DNA of 64,000 bases from Frankia sp. QA3 (GCF_000262465.1 NZ_CM001489.1:847772-911771), one strand, 5' to 3'. Positions 37,256-47,846 are shown, counted from the first letter of the stretch. A program made the numbers and translations. Notes: generated by a model not told the origin, from the letters alone.

Positions 37256-40200
37256 CTACTGTTTCACCTTCGGGTAGTCCGTCTCGTACGAGATCTTCAC
37301 CAGGCCCGCGCCGGTCGCCCACTTCCACAGGTCGTCCGCCCAGTCGAGGACGAGGACACCGCTGGCGGCCGAGGTGAGGCCGATCGCGCTGATCTGCCAG
37401 GCGCCGACCGAGCCACCGAGGACGGATCCGCCGCCGAGCAGCGGCGAGAGCCAGTAGCCGCCGGTGTTCTGGCTGCCGGTCAGCGCTCCTTTCACCAGCC
37501 CCGCTGCGGTCCCGAGCCCGACGCCATGGGCCTCGCCGGCCTGCTTCGCCGCTCCCTGTGCCGACTCCTGGATCCCCTGCCCCGCCTCGCGCCAGGACGC
37601 CGGCATCCGCGGACCGAACGGACTGTGCTGGAAGCCGTACGACAGCCCGCCGAGGGCGAGGCCGGTGACCGCTCCCACCAGGGCGCCCTTCCACATCCGG
37701 TCCCAGATCGCCGCGGCGTTGCCCGCGCCGCCGGCGTACCCGGTCGCGAACCCCATCGCCGCGCCGGTGACCGCGCCGGACAGGGTGCCGGTCAGCAGAG
37801 CGGCCGCCAGGGTGCCCTTGCCGACCAGGGCGGCCATGCCCGCGCCGATGCCCAGGCCGGCGAACGCGGCCGCGCCGCCGACCGCCATGCCGACGAGGAT
37901 GCCGAGCAGGACGTCGCCGCCCGCCGCGGCGGCGCTGATCCCCCCGATCGCCCCGCCGATCGCCATCCCGATCCCGACCGCGAGCAGGCCGCCAGCGCCG
38001 AAGGTGACGACCGTCAGCACCACCACCGCGATGATCGCGACCACCGCGACCACCGCCTGCCAGTTGTCCGCGAACCAGCCGCCGATCTCCTCCCAGAAGT
38101 GGCCGGTCGGGTCGACGTAGCGCAGCGGGTTGTTCTGGACGTAGCTGTAGCGGTTCCAGGCACCGGGGTCGTGCGGGTCCGGGACCAGGGTGTCGGGGCT
38201 CAGGAACCGGCCGTACTCCGGCTGGTAGTAGCGCGCCCGGAGGTAGACGAGGCCGGTGGCGGCGTCGAGCTCGGCCCCGGTGTACAGGCGTCGGGTCTCG
38301 TCGGCGCCCGCGGTGACGAGGGAGTCGAGCACGGCTCCGAACGGGTCGTAGTAGGTCCGCTGGAGGACGTCGCCGGTGGGGCCGGTGACCAGCGTGGTGC
38401 TCCCGAGCCGATCCCCGTGCACGAACCCGACGGCGCCGGTGTCGAGCCGGACCGTGGCGACCTGCGCCAGCGAGTCCATGATGACGGCCAGGAACACGCC
38501 GTTCTCGATCGTCAGCAGCTCGTCGGGTGCGAGGACGTCGAGCGGGGCCGCGCCGCCGTCGACGCGCATGCTCACCCGCCGCCCGTCGTGGTCGTAGCCG
38601 CACGCGGTCCGCTCGGCTCCGTTCGTCACCGACAGCAGCCGGCCGTGCGGATCCCACTCGTGCAGTCCGGACGGGCCGGTCCTGGTCTGGCCGGCGGGCG
38701 TGTAGGTGAACGTGCTCGCGCCCGCCGCCGCGAGCCGCCCGTCGGCGTCATAGGTGAAGGCGCCGACATCCGACTTGGCGGTGAGGTTGCCGACGTCGTC
38801 GTAGGCGTAAGCCCAGGACTCACCGGCCCCGCGGGTGGCGGCGGTGAGCCGGTAGAGCGGATCGTAGGCGTAGGTCGCCGCCGCCCGCGGATCGGGGGCG
38901 TCCACGGCGAGCAGGTTGCCGGCGAGGTCGTAGGCGTGGCGCAGGCTCTGGAGCGAGGTGCCCGCCGGGTCGGTCGTGTCGATGTCGGTCACCCGCATGG
39001 TGAGCGGGTCGTAGGCGTACGTCGTGACGACGCCGTTCGCGTGTTCGACCCGGGTGCGCTGGCCGGCGGCGTTGTAGGTGATGAGGCGCACGAAGCCGGG
39101 GATGCGCAGCGGCCGGCCCCGGTCGTCGTAGTCGTAGCGGACCTGGAGCCGGCCCGCGCCGGGGGCGTGCGCCGGATAGGTGACGGCGTCACGCTGCCCG
39201 TCCGCCCGGTAGGAGTAGTCGAAGCGCACCTCGCCGCCGGGCAGGTCGGGGCTGGTGACCGTCTTGCTGGTGACCCGGCCGAGCGCGTCGTAGCCGAACA
39301 CTTCCCGGCCGCCCTGGTGGGTGACCGCGACGGGGCGGCCCCGCGTGAAGGGACCGGCGCCGGGCGGCGCGGGTGTGCCGGTGTCGTGGTAGGTGTACTC
39401 GGCGCTCACCTCGCCGGTCGCCGGGAACGAGACCCGGGACAGCCGGTCGAGCGCGTCGTGGGTGTACTCGACCGCCTCTCCCGCGGCGTCGGTCCGCCGG
39501 ACCAGGTTGCCGCCCGCGTCGAAGAGGAAGGTCGTCGTCGCCGAACTCGGGCTCTGGGTGCGCAGCCGGCGGCCGAGCAGGTCGTAGGCGAACGCCGAGC
39601 GCCGGCCGTCGGCCTCGGTGACCGCGATGAGGTTGCCCTTGATGTCGTGCTCGTACTGGGTGGCCACCAGCCCGCCACCGTGGTCCAGGACGACGGCCGC
39701 GACCCGGCCGGTGGGGTCGTAGAACGTCCGGGTGGGGGTGTCGGCGTGCGGGCCCCCGGCGCGGGTGTCCTCCTCGTCGAAGGCGGCCACGGCGCCCGCG
39801 GTGTAGTGGTACCGGCGGGCGGAGCCGTCGGGGTTGACGATCTCGATCAGCCGCCCGATGGCGTCGTACCGCAACGCCTGGTGCGGCAGATCGTCGGTCG
39901 GGGCGGTGTAGTCGGGGCCGGCCGCGGCCCGCGGCAGGAACTGCGCGCGCACCAGGCCGCGGCTGGAGTACAGCTGCGCGCGCTCGATCACCTCGGCGCC
40001 CGGGCCGCCGCTGCGCTCCTCGAGCAGCTGCCCGAGCCCGTCGTAGCGGGTGCGACCGGCGAGTACCCCCGGCCTGCCGTCGACGGCGCGGTGGGCGACC
40101 GACACCTCGGCCGGCAGCACCGCGCTCTGGTAGTCGTACCGGGTCGTCGGCAGCGCCTCGTCGGCCCCCGGCTCGATCGTCAGCAGGAGGCGGCCGAGCG

Positions 40201-43192
40201 GGTCGTACCGGTTGGTGATCGTTGCGCCGTTGGCGTCGGTCAGGGTGCGGATCTTGTTGGCTCGCAGGTCGAACTCGGCGGCGGAGACGTTGCCGAGCGG
40301 GTCGACCAGCCGCACGGGATGGATCCGGTGCGGGTCGAAGGCGATCTGCGTGGTCCGGCCGAGCGCGTTGGTGGTGGTGCCGCGGGGCCCGGCGGCGTCG
40401 TCGGTGCGTGAGTACGCCACCTGGTCGATCCACCAACCGTCCTCGCCGGCGCGCCGGTGGTAGCCGAGCGCGGCGAGGTCGGGCGGGCTGGCGCCGTACA
40501 CGGCGGTGACCGTGGCGTCGCGTAGGACCAGGCACTCGATCCTGGTCAGCAGGCCCGCCGCGCCGATCTGTCCCGCCGGCAGGCCGTCATAGTAGTTGAT
40601 CGTGGTGGAGACCACGGTCCCGTCGCCGTCGAGTTGGCTGGTGCGCGCCGGCCTGCCGCGGATCCGGCCGGCCGGGTCCGCGGCGTAGCTGGTGGTCGTG
40701 CGCAGCACGCGGCGCCGCGTGGCGTCGCGAGGGTCGTCGGCGATCTGCTCGCGCTCGGTGACCCGCCCGTCGGCGTCGAAAGCCAGGGAACGGTCGGTCG
40801 TGACGCGGAAGGGCGCCGGCTGCCGCTCGAAGGCGCTGACCGTGGTCGACAGCAGCCGCGGCGCGAAGATCTCGGAGTCCCCGGCGCTCGCCACGACCTC
40901 CGGGTGCCACGCACTCTCGGTCCGCGTGTAGGGCCGCTGCTCGTCGGGGCTGCCGTCCAGGCCGAAGACCTCGGCGGCCAGCAGCTTCCCCCGCAGCGTG
41001 CGCAGGCGCCGGCGCTGCTGCCCGGTCAGCGGCCGGCCCAGGTCGGCGGGGTCGAGGCCCAGGTGGTAGGTGTTGCGGGTGAGCATGGTCGGCGCGGTGG
41101 CGTCGCCGACCTCGGAGATCTCGACGGTCCGGAAGCCGGCGAACTCCCGGCCCGTCCCGTCGTAGTGGCCGTCGTGGTAGCGGAACCGGGACTGCGCGCG
41201 CCGGCCGGTCGGCTGGTCGGTCGCGGTGATGGCGGTGACCACCGGGACGGCGAAGGGCAGGAACGTCGGCCAGGGCCGGCCCGCCCGGCGGTCGCGGACC
41301 GCCTCCTGGGTCGACGTGCCATAGCTGATCTCGGTGACCAGGCCCATCCCGTTGTCGATCCGGCTGAGCAGGTAGGGCTTGGCACCGCCGGTGAAGTCGA
41401 GGTAGAAGAACGCACTCGGGCGGCCGGGTACGGGGCACGACCAGAACACTCCGGCGGTGCCGCTGCCCCGCATGTCCGCCAGCCGCGCGGCGCCCCGGGG
41501 CGCGGGCGGGGTGCGGGCCACCTCGACCTGGTCGCCCAGCCGGGCGCCGCCGCCGTTCAGCCAGTACAGGATGCGGTCGGCGTCGACGTAGACGAGGTCG
41601 GCGCAGCCGTCGCCGTCGATGTCGCTCAGGAAGAGCCGTTGCGGATCATGGTGCGGAGGCAGCGCCGGCGGGTTGGCCATCGTCACCGGCGCGGCCCAGG
41701 TGCCGTTGCCGAGATACGGCCAGTAGACGACACCGGCGCCGTCGACCCGCACCAGGTCCTGAAGCCCGTCGCCGGTCATGTCCGCCAGGTGCACGCGCGG
41801 ATCGCGCAGCCGGACCGGTGGCGCCTGCGGGCGAGGGATCGTCACCGGCCGCTGCCGCCAGCCGTCCGCGCCCGACCGCAGGTGCAACTGGACGGAGTGT
41901 TCGCCGGTGACCAGCAGGTCGGCGATCCCGTCGGCGTCGAGGTCGACCAGCCGGGCGTCCGGGTCCGTCAGGGTGGCCGCGGGGGCCTGCCGCCACCGGA
42001 CCGGGCGGTCGAACCCGCCCTTCGGCCGGTGCGGGTAGTAGCCGGTCAGGGCACGGTCGAGCATCAGCAGGTCGGCGGTGCCGTCGCCGGCCATGTCCGC
42101 GAAGGCGGTGCCCGGCTCGTCCAGCCCCACCGGGACCGGCAGGGCCGCCAGCGAGCGCGGCGGTCCCCAGGTGCAGTCACCGAGGTTCGGCCACACGCGG
42201 CGCTGCCCCGCGCCCAGTTCCAGCAGGTCCGGGAGCCCGTCACCGTCCCAGTCGACCAGCTCGCGCCGGCTGTCGAGGCGCGCGCCGGGCTCTGCGGTGG
42301 GGGTGGAGGGCCGGAACCGCTGTAGCCGTCGCGGCGCGAACCCGGAGTACCCCAGGCGCAGCACCGGCAGGCTCGCCTGCGCCCCCGTCTCGTCGAAGCC
42401 GGTCAAGGTCACCTCACGCAGCAGCGAGTGCCCCGCGGCACTCAGGCCGTAGGCCAGGTCCCAGCGGCGCAGCAGCGGCTGCGGCGAGCCGTCCAGCGTC
42501 AGCTCCACCGCGGTGCAGCGCAGCCTGGTCCGGATCAGGAACCCGGCGCGGCCGTCGAGGATCGGATCGGGCCGCGTCTCGTAGCGCAACGTCACGGTGT
42601 ACGGGCCGTACCTGACCTGTTCGAGGTAGAGCTGGGCGTCGTCGCGCAGGTAGCTGTGGTCGACGCGGTTGCCGAGCGGGTCCTCGATCCGCTCCAGCAG
42701 CCAGTCGAGCACCTTCGGCGGGCCGACCCCCGAGCTTCGCCGCCTGGCCTGCTCGGTCGACCCCAGGTGGTGGATCCTCCCGTCGGCGTCGGTGAGCCGG
42801 AATCCGTCCCCGTCGCGCGCGATGCGCCAGTCGGCGCTCTCGTGGCGCAGCCGCAGCCGGCCGCCGCCGACGTCGACGAGCTCGCCGCCGCCGTGCAGGA
42901 CCAGCGGGTCGCCGTCGGTGTAGGTCGGGACCCGCCGGTTCGTCGAGCGCCCGATGGTGAGCAGGTTCAGGCCGAAACCCATGCCGAAGGGCCCGCCACC
43001 GGCCGCGGTGCTGTAGAGCAGGGTGAGCTTCGGCGCGATGTCGTTCGGCCCGTTCGGCAGGTCGAGGGGGATGGCGTAGGAACCGGTCCCGGTGTGGAAG
43101 TCGGGCTGGAACGTCTCGCCGAGCCCCCGTACCGCGCCGCCGCCCCTCGGCAGCGACAGGATCTGCTCGGCGGTCCCGCTGGAGTTGGTCAT
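37256..43192 (-). CDS. Tc-toxin TcB-TcC-like fusion (SpvB, TcdB-mid, RHS) with hydrophobic C-terminus
   Basis: The start is ATG 43192, which overlaps the upstream stop (TGATG); the larger frame to 45346 is a shadow of that gene. 1978 residues. SpvB-like N-terminus (LPRGGGAVRGLGETF, TGTGSYAIPLDLP), integrin/VCBS-like beta-propeller repeats (DWDGDGLPDLLELG, DMTGDGLQDLVRVD), a TcdB middle region, many YD/RHS repeats (YAYDPLTMRVTDID) and the RHS core (GLVYLRARYY, YSYVQNNPLRYVDPTG), ending near residue 1697. TcB and TcC are thus fused into a cocoon that would hold the C-terminal ~280 residues, here Gly/Ala-rich with several membrane-like helices, so a membrane-acting effector is possible. No immunity gene follows (valS is next). 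Confidence 0.85.
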   Translation of the reverse strand: MTNSSGTAEQILSLPRGGGAVRGLGETFQPDFHTGTGSYAIPLDLPNGPNDIAPKLTLLYSTAAGGGPFGMGFGLNLLTIGRSTNRRVPTYTDGDPLVLHGGGELVDVGGGRLRLRHESADWRIARDGDGFRLTDADGRIHHLGSTEQARRRSSGVGPPKVLDWLLERIEDPLGNRVDHSYLRDDAQLYLEQVRYGPYTVTLRYETRPDPILDGRAGFLIRTRLRCTAVELTLDGSPQPLLRRWDLAYGLSAAGHSLLREVTLTGFDETGAQASLPVLRLGYSGFAPRRLQRFRPSTPTAEPGARLDSRRELVDWDGDGLPDLLELGAGQRRVWPNLGDCTWGPPRSLAALPVPVGLDEPGTAFADMAGDGTADLLMLDRALTGYYPHRPKGGFDRPVRWRQAPAATLTDPDARLVDLDADGIADLLVTGEHSVQLHLRSGADGWRQRPVTIPRPQAPPVRLRDPRVHLADMTGDGLQDLVRVDGAGVVYWPYLGNGTWAAPVTMANPPALPPHHDPQRLFLSDIDGDGCADLVYVDADRILYWLNGGGARLGDQVEVARTPPAPRGAARLADMRGSGTAGVFWSCPVPGRPSAFFYLDFTGGAKPYLLSRIDNGMGLVTEISYGTSTQEAVRDRRAGRPWPTFLPFAVPVVTAITATDQPTGRRAQSRFRYHDGHYDGTGREFAGFRTVEISEVGDATAPTMLTRNTYHLGLDPADLGRPLTGQQRRRLRTLRGKLLAAEVFGLDGSPDEQRPYTRTESAWHPEVVASAGDSEIFAPRLLSTTVSAFERQPAPFRVTTDRSLAFDADGRVTEREQIADDPRDATRRRVLRTTTSYAADPAGRIRGRPARTSQLDGDGTVVSTTINYYDGLPAGQIGAAGLLTRIECLVLRDATVTAVYGASPPDLAALGYHRRAGEDGWWIDQVAYSRTDDAAGPRGTTTNALGRTTQIAFDPHRIHPVRLVDPLGNVSAAEFDLRANKIRTLTDANGATITNRYDPLGRLLLTIEPGADEALPTTRYDYQSAVLPAEVSVAHRAVDGRPGVLAGRTRYDGLGQLLEERSGGPGAEVIERAQLYSSRGLVRAQFLPRAAAGPDYTAPTDDLPHQALRYDAIGRLIEIVNPDGSARRYHYTAGAVAAFDEEDTRAGGPHADTPTRTFYDPTGRVAAVVLDHGGGLVATQYEHDIKGNLIAVTEADGRRSAFAYDLLGRRLRTQSPSSATTTFLFDAGGNLVRRTDAAGEAVEYTHDALDRLSRVSFPATGEVSAEYTYHDTGTPAPPGAGPFTRGRPVAVTHQGGREVFGYDALGRVTSKTVTSPDLPGGEVRFDYSYRADGQRDAVTYPAHAPGAGRLQVRYDYDDRGRPLRIPGFVRLITYNAAGQRTRVEHANGVVTTYAYDPLTMRVTDIDTTDPAGTSLQSLRHAYDLAGNLLAVDAPDPRAAATYAYDPLYRLTAATRGAGESWAYAYDDVGNLTAKSDVGAFTYDADGRLAAAGASTFTYTPAGQTRTGPSGLHEWDPHGRLLSVTNGAERTACGYDHDGRRVSMRVDGGAAPLDVLAPDELLTIENGVFLAVIMDSLAQVATVRLDTGAVGFVHGDRLGSTTLVTGPTGDVLQRTYYDPFGAVLDSLVTAGADETRRLYTGAELDAATGLVYLRARYYQPEYGRFLSPDTLVPDPHDPGAWNRYSYVQNNPLRYVDPTGHFWEEIGGWFADNWQAVVAVVAIIAVVVLTVVTFGAGGLLAVGIGMAIGGAIGGISAAAAGGDVLLGILVGMAVGGAAAFAGLGIGAGMAALVGKGTLAAALLTGTLSGAVTGAAMGFATGYAGGAGNAAAIWDRMWKGALVGAVTGLALGGLSYGFQHSPFGPRMPASWREAGQGIQESAQGAAKQAGEAHGVGLGTAAGLVKGALTGSQNTGGYWLSPLLGGGSVLGGSVGAWQISAIGLTSAASGVLVLDWADDLWKWATGAGLVKISYETDYPKVKQ

Positions 43193-46100
43193 CACCTGTC
43201 CCTGGAGCCGCGCGGCGTGAACGAGTACTCGAAGACCAGGACGACGTCCTGGACCGGGGCGAGGTCCAGCCGGCCGTCGACCACCAGGCCGGGGTTCTCC
43301 TCCGCCCGGATCTCGACGAGGTAGTCGCCGGTCGCCGGGCCGGCGGCGAGCGGCTCCCAGGGGTGCCCGGCGTCCGCGGTGACCGCGCCCTCGGTGGTCG
43401 GCTGGCCCACGACCGTGTCGGGGTGGGCGGGCGTGCCGAGGCGGACCTTCCAGCCCGAGGGGTCGACGCCGGGGTCGGGCACCAGCAGCACAGCCAGGTG
43501 TGTCAGCTGGGGATCGAGCTCGTTGTGGCGGAAGTCGAGCGGCGTCACCGCGAAGCCGAGCCGGCCGGTGTCCTGGAACTGGAAGAACGCGTCCGGGTCC
43601 GTCCACCGCAGCGGCAGCGAGCGGGCATGCTGGTTGCGCCCCGCGAGCGTGGCCAGCCGCGCGCTGAGCTCTGTCGCCAGGTCGGCGTCGTAGCCGGCCT
43701 GGTAGTAGAGGACGAGCCGGACGTCGGTGATCGCCCGGTAGTCCAGGTCGTTGGCGGCGCGCGGCAGCTCCAGGGTCCAGGTGCCGGCCACCCCGGCGCC
43801 CTCGAAGACCCCGCGCCGCCCGGGGTCGGCCGGGAAGACGAAGGCGTCGTCGCGGATGCGGTGCTCGGACAGGACCAGGCTCTCCCGTGGCTGGATGCGG
43901 ACCGTCACGACGTCCGGGTCCGGGGTGCGGTCCCGGCTGATGCCGCCGTTGGTCAGGACCCCGCGCACCCCGCCGGGGGGCAGCACACCGTCGATCTCGA
44001 CCTCGACCTTTTCCAGGCGCCGCTGGAAGGTCCCCGGGAACGCGAGGTCGAAGTCCTCGATCCTGGTCTCGAAGGCCATCGTGCCGGTGTCGCGCAGGGC
44101 CGTCTCGAACAGGAACGGATGGCGCTCGGCGAGCGAGATCGTCTGCTTGACGGGCATCCGCTTGCGGCCGACCGTCGTGATCATGTCGAAGGTGAACGCG
44201 TCGATGTCGAGCAGCAGCGCGTCGGCGGCGAGCAGGCCCCGGACCGAGTTGGTCGAGTAGTCCACCTTGATGAGGGCGCGTTCGGTGTCGTTCTCGAAGT
44301 TGTAGGCGCGCTGCATCAGCCGGGCGGTCCTGATCGCCATCGTCAGATAGTGGGTCGAGATGGAGCGCATGAACTGGCCCAGCTGGTACCACACGTCCGG
44401 GGTGAAGACCTGGCTGTCGAAGGCGGCGAGATTGTTGACGGCGGCGGAACGGCGCAGGTCGGCGACGACCTCCATCTGGCGCGCGGCGTCCACGCGGGCC
44501 GTGGCCGCCGCCAGCTGCGCGACCGCGACGCCCTGGGCGGCCTGCAGCTCCTTGACCTGCCGTCCCATCGACGCGAGTTCGTAGTTCCGGGTGATGGTCT
44601 GCGATCGCTGGGTCTTCTCGGCTATGACCTGGTGGATCTGCTTGCCGGCGTCGGGGCCGGAGGGAATCGGGTGGCTGCGTTCCCACGGGTTCTGGGACGA
44701 GTACCAGGCCATGTCCCGCTGGAGCCAGAGCCGCTCCCAGCTCATGGTGTCGTAGGCGGCCTGGTTCGCGGCGGCGTTGTCCACGCGTTTCTGGGCGAGG
44801 GCCGCCGCGGCGGCGTAGGCCGTCTCCTCCGCCTGGGCGGCCTCGGTCTGCTCGCGGGCCACCGCCCGCTCCGCGCTCGCCTGGGCCACGGTCTGGAGCA
44901 GCTGGTCGCGGGTCAGTCCCTCGTTCTCGGCGCGGTCCGTCCAACCGACGTACTCGCGCTCCGCCTGGATCGCCTGCTGGGTGAAGTACCGGGCCACGTT
45001 CTGCAGGAACTCGAACGTCCAGATCGGCACGATGGACGCGGGCACGCCGAGGAAGTCGAGGCCCGCGTTCAGCTGGATCAGCCGGGCCCGGATCTCCAGC
45101 ACGACGGCGGCGAGCGTCGGGTTGAGCCCGCCCGGCCCGTCCGCGTCGAGGGTCGCCAGCATCCCGGCGACGGTCCCGCCGACGGTCTTCAGGTTCGGAT
45201 GGGCGTAGAGCGGGGAGTTCGCGGGGACCGCCGGGCCGCCCGGCGGCTCCAGCACGATCCGGTACGCGGTGAGCGCGGCCGTGGCGTCGTCCGCCCGGTA
45301 GTGCCGGTCGCCCCAGTCGAGGGCGTTGCGGGCCAGCCGCTGCCACAGCGCCGGGGCCTCCAGGCTGGTGTTGATGAACTCGTAGTCGGCCGCCGCCAGG
45401 TAGCTGTCGTGCGCCGCGGCGTGGTCACCCAGGGCGTGGTAGCAGTCGCCGAGGCTCGACGGGATCACGTAGAAGTAGAGATGCGGCAGATGGACGGCCA
45501 GGTCACTGGGCAGATCCCACCGGCCGGCGACGTCCTGGAGCCGGTTGAAGCCGATCCGTTTCCGATAGAAGGCGTCGAGGACCTGCCCGCTGGCGATCGC
45601 CTCCCCGGGCTTCCACGAGATCTTGGTGACGTCGTCGCCGACCAGCAACCCCAGCTCCTTGACGACCCCGCGCTGAGCCGCCTCGACCTTGGTCTCGACC
45701 GGCTGGGTCGTCCAACCGCCGCCCGTCTCGGGCTGGCGGAAGGTGACCGCGAGTCCCTGGTCCTTCACCGCATCGCTCAGCGACTCCGGCCGGACCGACT
45801 CCGGGCGGATCAGGGTCGCCGCCCCCGCCAGGGAGACGGCCCGGTTCGCCCGTGCCAGCGCGGTGGTGGCCAGCCCGACCCGGTGGGAGAGCACCTCGCC
45901 GACGGGAGTCCGGCCCAGCGGGGTGGCCGCGGCGGGTGGGCTGCCGGTGTCGGTCGGCGAGGCCGGCAGCCCCCGCGCCGTGTTGATCAGCTTCTCCGCG
46001 CTCGCCAGCAGCGGGGCGGCCTGGCCGTGGTTGCCCTCCTTGGCCAGCGCCGCCGCCAGATTGAGGTTCACCTGCGCGAGCCCGACCGTGTCACCGGCCG

Positions 46101-46815
46101 ACCGGAAGCCCTCCTGGGCGCGCGCCAGCGCGCTCTTCGCGTCGTCGATGCGGCCGAGCTGGACCAGGACGCCGCCCTCGCTGAGGTCGGTCGCGGCCCT
46201 GGCCACCGTCGCCTCCGGTGACGCGGCGCCGTCCAGCCGGCGCTGGGCGCGCCCGAGGAAGAACAGCGCGCGGTCCCACTGCCCCCGCTGCGCGTAGGCC
46301 GCGGCGAGCCGGCTGTCGGCGCGCGCGGTACGCGGTACGCCGCTGACCACGTCGACACCGATCTCGGTTATGTCGACCAGCGGCCGAAGTACCTCGTCGG
46401 ACACCTCGACGGTCGCCGAGAAGTCGACCTCGACCGTCTTCGGGTCCATCGCCTCGACCAGGCTGAGACCGGCCGACAGCAGCGGTTCGAGCATCGCTGC
46501 CCGGATCGGGAGCGACAGGCCGGGCCGCGTCGAGACGGCGACCGGGAAGGACGGGCTCAGGAGCCGGTAGGCGAGCCCCTGGGCGATCTGGTACTCCTGG
46601 ATGGCCTGCCGGAACGTGCCCGCGGCGAAGAGTTCGTGACCGGCGGTCACGTGCTGCTCGATCTCCAGCAGGGCGCGATGGGACCGCAGATTGCTGTCCC
46701 TCGCATCGCCTGCGGCCGCCACCGACTCCAGGTCCGCGAGTTCCGCGGTGATCACCGCGGAACTCGCGCGTCGGTAGCGGACCGACACATAGTTCTCGGC
46801 AAACGGAATCGCCAC
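43192..46815 (-). CDS. TcA-like toxin component with TPR-like N-terminus
   Basis: 1207 residues from GTG 46815, which has AGGGGGAG just upstream; the longer frame to 47247 is unlikely. About residues 50-350 contain TPR-like helical pairs (AYAQRGQWDRALFFLGRAQ, LVQLGRIDDAKSALARAQ). A helical region with a long Ala/Glu/Arg coiled coil (about 620-800, QASAERAVAREQTEAAQAEE) resembles the TcA pore-forming stalk. The C-terminal part (FLFETALRDTGTMAFE..., FPGTFQRRLEKVEVEIDGV) matches the TcA domain that binds TcB. At about half the length of insect-pathogen TcA, it lacks the large shell and receptor-binding domains. Translationally coupled to the TcB-TcC gene. Confidence 0.75.
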   Translation of the reverse strand: MAIPFAENYVSVRYRRASSAVITAELADLESVAAAGDARDSNLRSHRALLEIEQHVTAGHELFAAGTFRQAIQEYQIAQGLAYRLLSPSFPVAVSTRPGLSLPIRAAMLEPLLSAGLSLVEAMDPKTVEVDFSATVEVSDEVLRPLVDITEIGVDVVSGVPRTARADSRLAAAYAQRGQWDRALFFLGRAQRRLDGAASPEATVARAATDLSEGGVLVQLGRIDDAKSALARAQEGFRSAGDTVGLAQVNLNLAAALAKEGNHGQAAPLLASAEKLINTARGLPASPTDTGSPPAAATPLGRTPVGEVLSHRVGLATTALARANRAVSLAGAATLIRPESVRPESLSDAVKDQGLAVTFRQPETGGGWTTQPVETKVEAAQRGVVKELGLLVGDDVTKISWKPGEAIASGQVLDAFYRKRIGFNRLQDVAGRWDLPSDLAVHLPHLYFYVIPSSLGDCYHALGDHAAAHDSYLAAADYEFINTSLEAPALWQRLARNALDWGDRHYRADDATAALTAYRIVLEPPGGPAVPANSPLYAHPNLKTVGGTVAGMLATLDADGPGGLNPTLAAVVLEIRARLIQLNAGLDFLGVPASIVPIWTFEFLQNVARYFTQQAIQAEREYVGWTDRAENEGLTRDQLLQTVAQASAERAVAREQTEAAQAEETAYAAAAALAQKRVDNAAANQAAYDTMSWERLWLQRDMAWYSSQNPWERSHPIPSGPDAGKQIHQVIAEKTQRSQTITRNYELASMGRQVKELQAAQGVAVAQLAAATARVDAARQMEVVADLRRSAAVNNLAAFDSQVFTPDVWYQLGQFMRSISTHYLTMAIRTARLMQRAYNFENDTERALIKVDYSTNSVRGLLAADALLLDIDAFTFDMITTVGRKRMPVKQTISLAERHPFLFETALRDTGTMAFETRIEDFDLAFPGTFQRRLEKVEVEIDGVLPPGGVRGVLTNGGISRDRTPDPDVVTVRIQPRESLVLSEHRIRDDAFVFPADPGRRGVFEGAGVAGTWTLELPRAANDLDYRAITDVRLVLYYQAGYDADLATELSARLATLAGRNQHARSLPLRWTDPDAFFQFQDTGRLGFAVTPLDFRHNELDPQLTHLAVLLVPDPGVDPSGWKVRLGTPAHPDTVVGQPTTEGAVTADAGHPWEPLAAGPATGDYLVEIRAEENPGLVVDGRLDLAPVQDVVLVFEYSFTPRGSRDR

Positions 46816-47846
46816 AGTCTCCCCCTGGCTGGCGCGGTGGTTGACGCGGAATCCAGCCTCCGGAAAGGCGACGGCCAGGCTCCGCGTTTGCTGGCGGCCT
46901 TCGTCCGAATGGCCGGCAGATGCTCTCAGAGCGCACAGTACATCTGGCCGACTGGCCTCGGCTTCGGGTTCTCCGACTCTGTGCTGTCGCGTTCCGGATA
47001 GCCGCCTGGCGCCGACTGTGCCGCCCCTGGCCGACGGCCCGAGAACCGATGGGAAACGGCGGGGGAACCAGGGAAAGACGTGTCCGCCGTCCGGTGCCGC
47101 AAATTCGAAGATTTGTGCCGGTTGATCCGTATCCGGGCGGATGGGACTCGGGCCGGCTCGCCGGTCGCGCGGTGGATGCGTTCCACGGCGACCAGGTATG
47201 GCGCACAGGGACCGCGTGGACAGGCTCACCCGTAGTTCCTCGACCATCCAGCGGATGCGGATTGCACACCTTGGCGAGTCACCCAGACTGCTGGGATAGT
47301 CTCTGGGAGTGACGGAGGGGCTGGTGCGGACCTGGCGGCTCTGCGACGCGTTCGGCGGGATCTCCTGAGTACCTTGCCCATGTCCGAGCAGCCCACGACG
47401 TCATCCGAGCACCCGTGCTACATCCCAGGACGTCAGCGATGGAAGTCCCATGGAAACGGAAGTCCATGGAAACAGTCACCAGCAACCCGATGAGATTCCG
47501 GCCGACTTCTCCGCCCTGGCCCGGACCATCCACCTCGACGATGCGGTCGCGGGCTTCGGCCACGCCGCCGCCGAACGAGACAGCCTGGGCGTACCCCAGG
47601 TCAGCTCGGAGCTGCCGCGGGTTCCCGGCGTCCCGTGCGAGCGGCACCAGACGTTGTGGACCCATCCGCAGGAAACTGGAGGATCCCCGGCGAGTTGTTG
47701 TCGCCAGGGGTCTTGGTGGCTGTACTCGCCAGGTCGATGTTCGTTGAAACACCGTTTTTCCATCAGGGTGTGACCGCGTTGGCTGCTGGCGGTAGAGGAG
47801 GAGTGGCCGGTGATGAGGAAGTTCTGCGCGAGATGGGAGTGCGCGC
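46816..47846. other. Gene-poor region between the Tc-like locus and the HEPN operon
   Basis: About 1 kb. Several overlapping frames on both strands look like low-quality coding (for example plus 47450-47773 and minus 47279-47752), but none shows a recognisable domain or start signal. The right part may hold a decayed gene upstream of the HEPN operon; a short frame at 47635-47850 overlaps the first HEPN start. Confidence 0.4.

Noticed and set aside
37256-45346. 2696-codon minus-strand frame
   Set aside because: Beyond 43192 it is Arg/Gly-rich shadow of the TcA-like gene; the coupled ATG at 43192 starts the SpvB domain.
47279-47773. Overlapping frames on both strands upstream of the HEPN operon
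   Set aside because: No domain, no ribosome site, and codon positions do not favour one frame; left as a gene-poor region.
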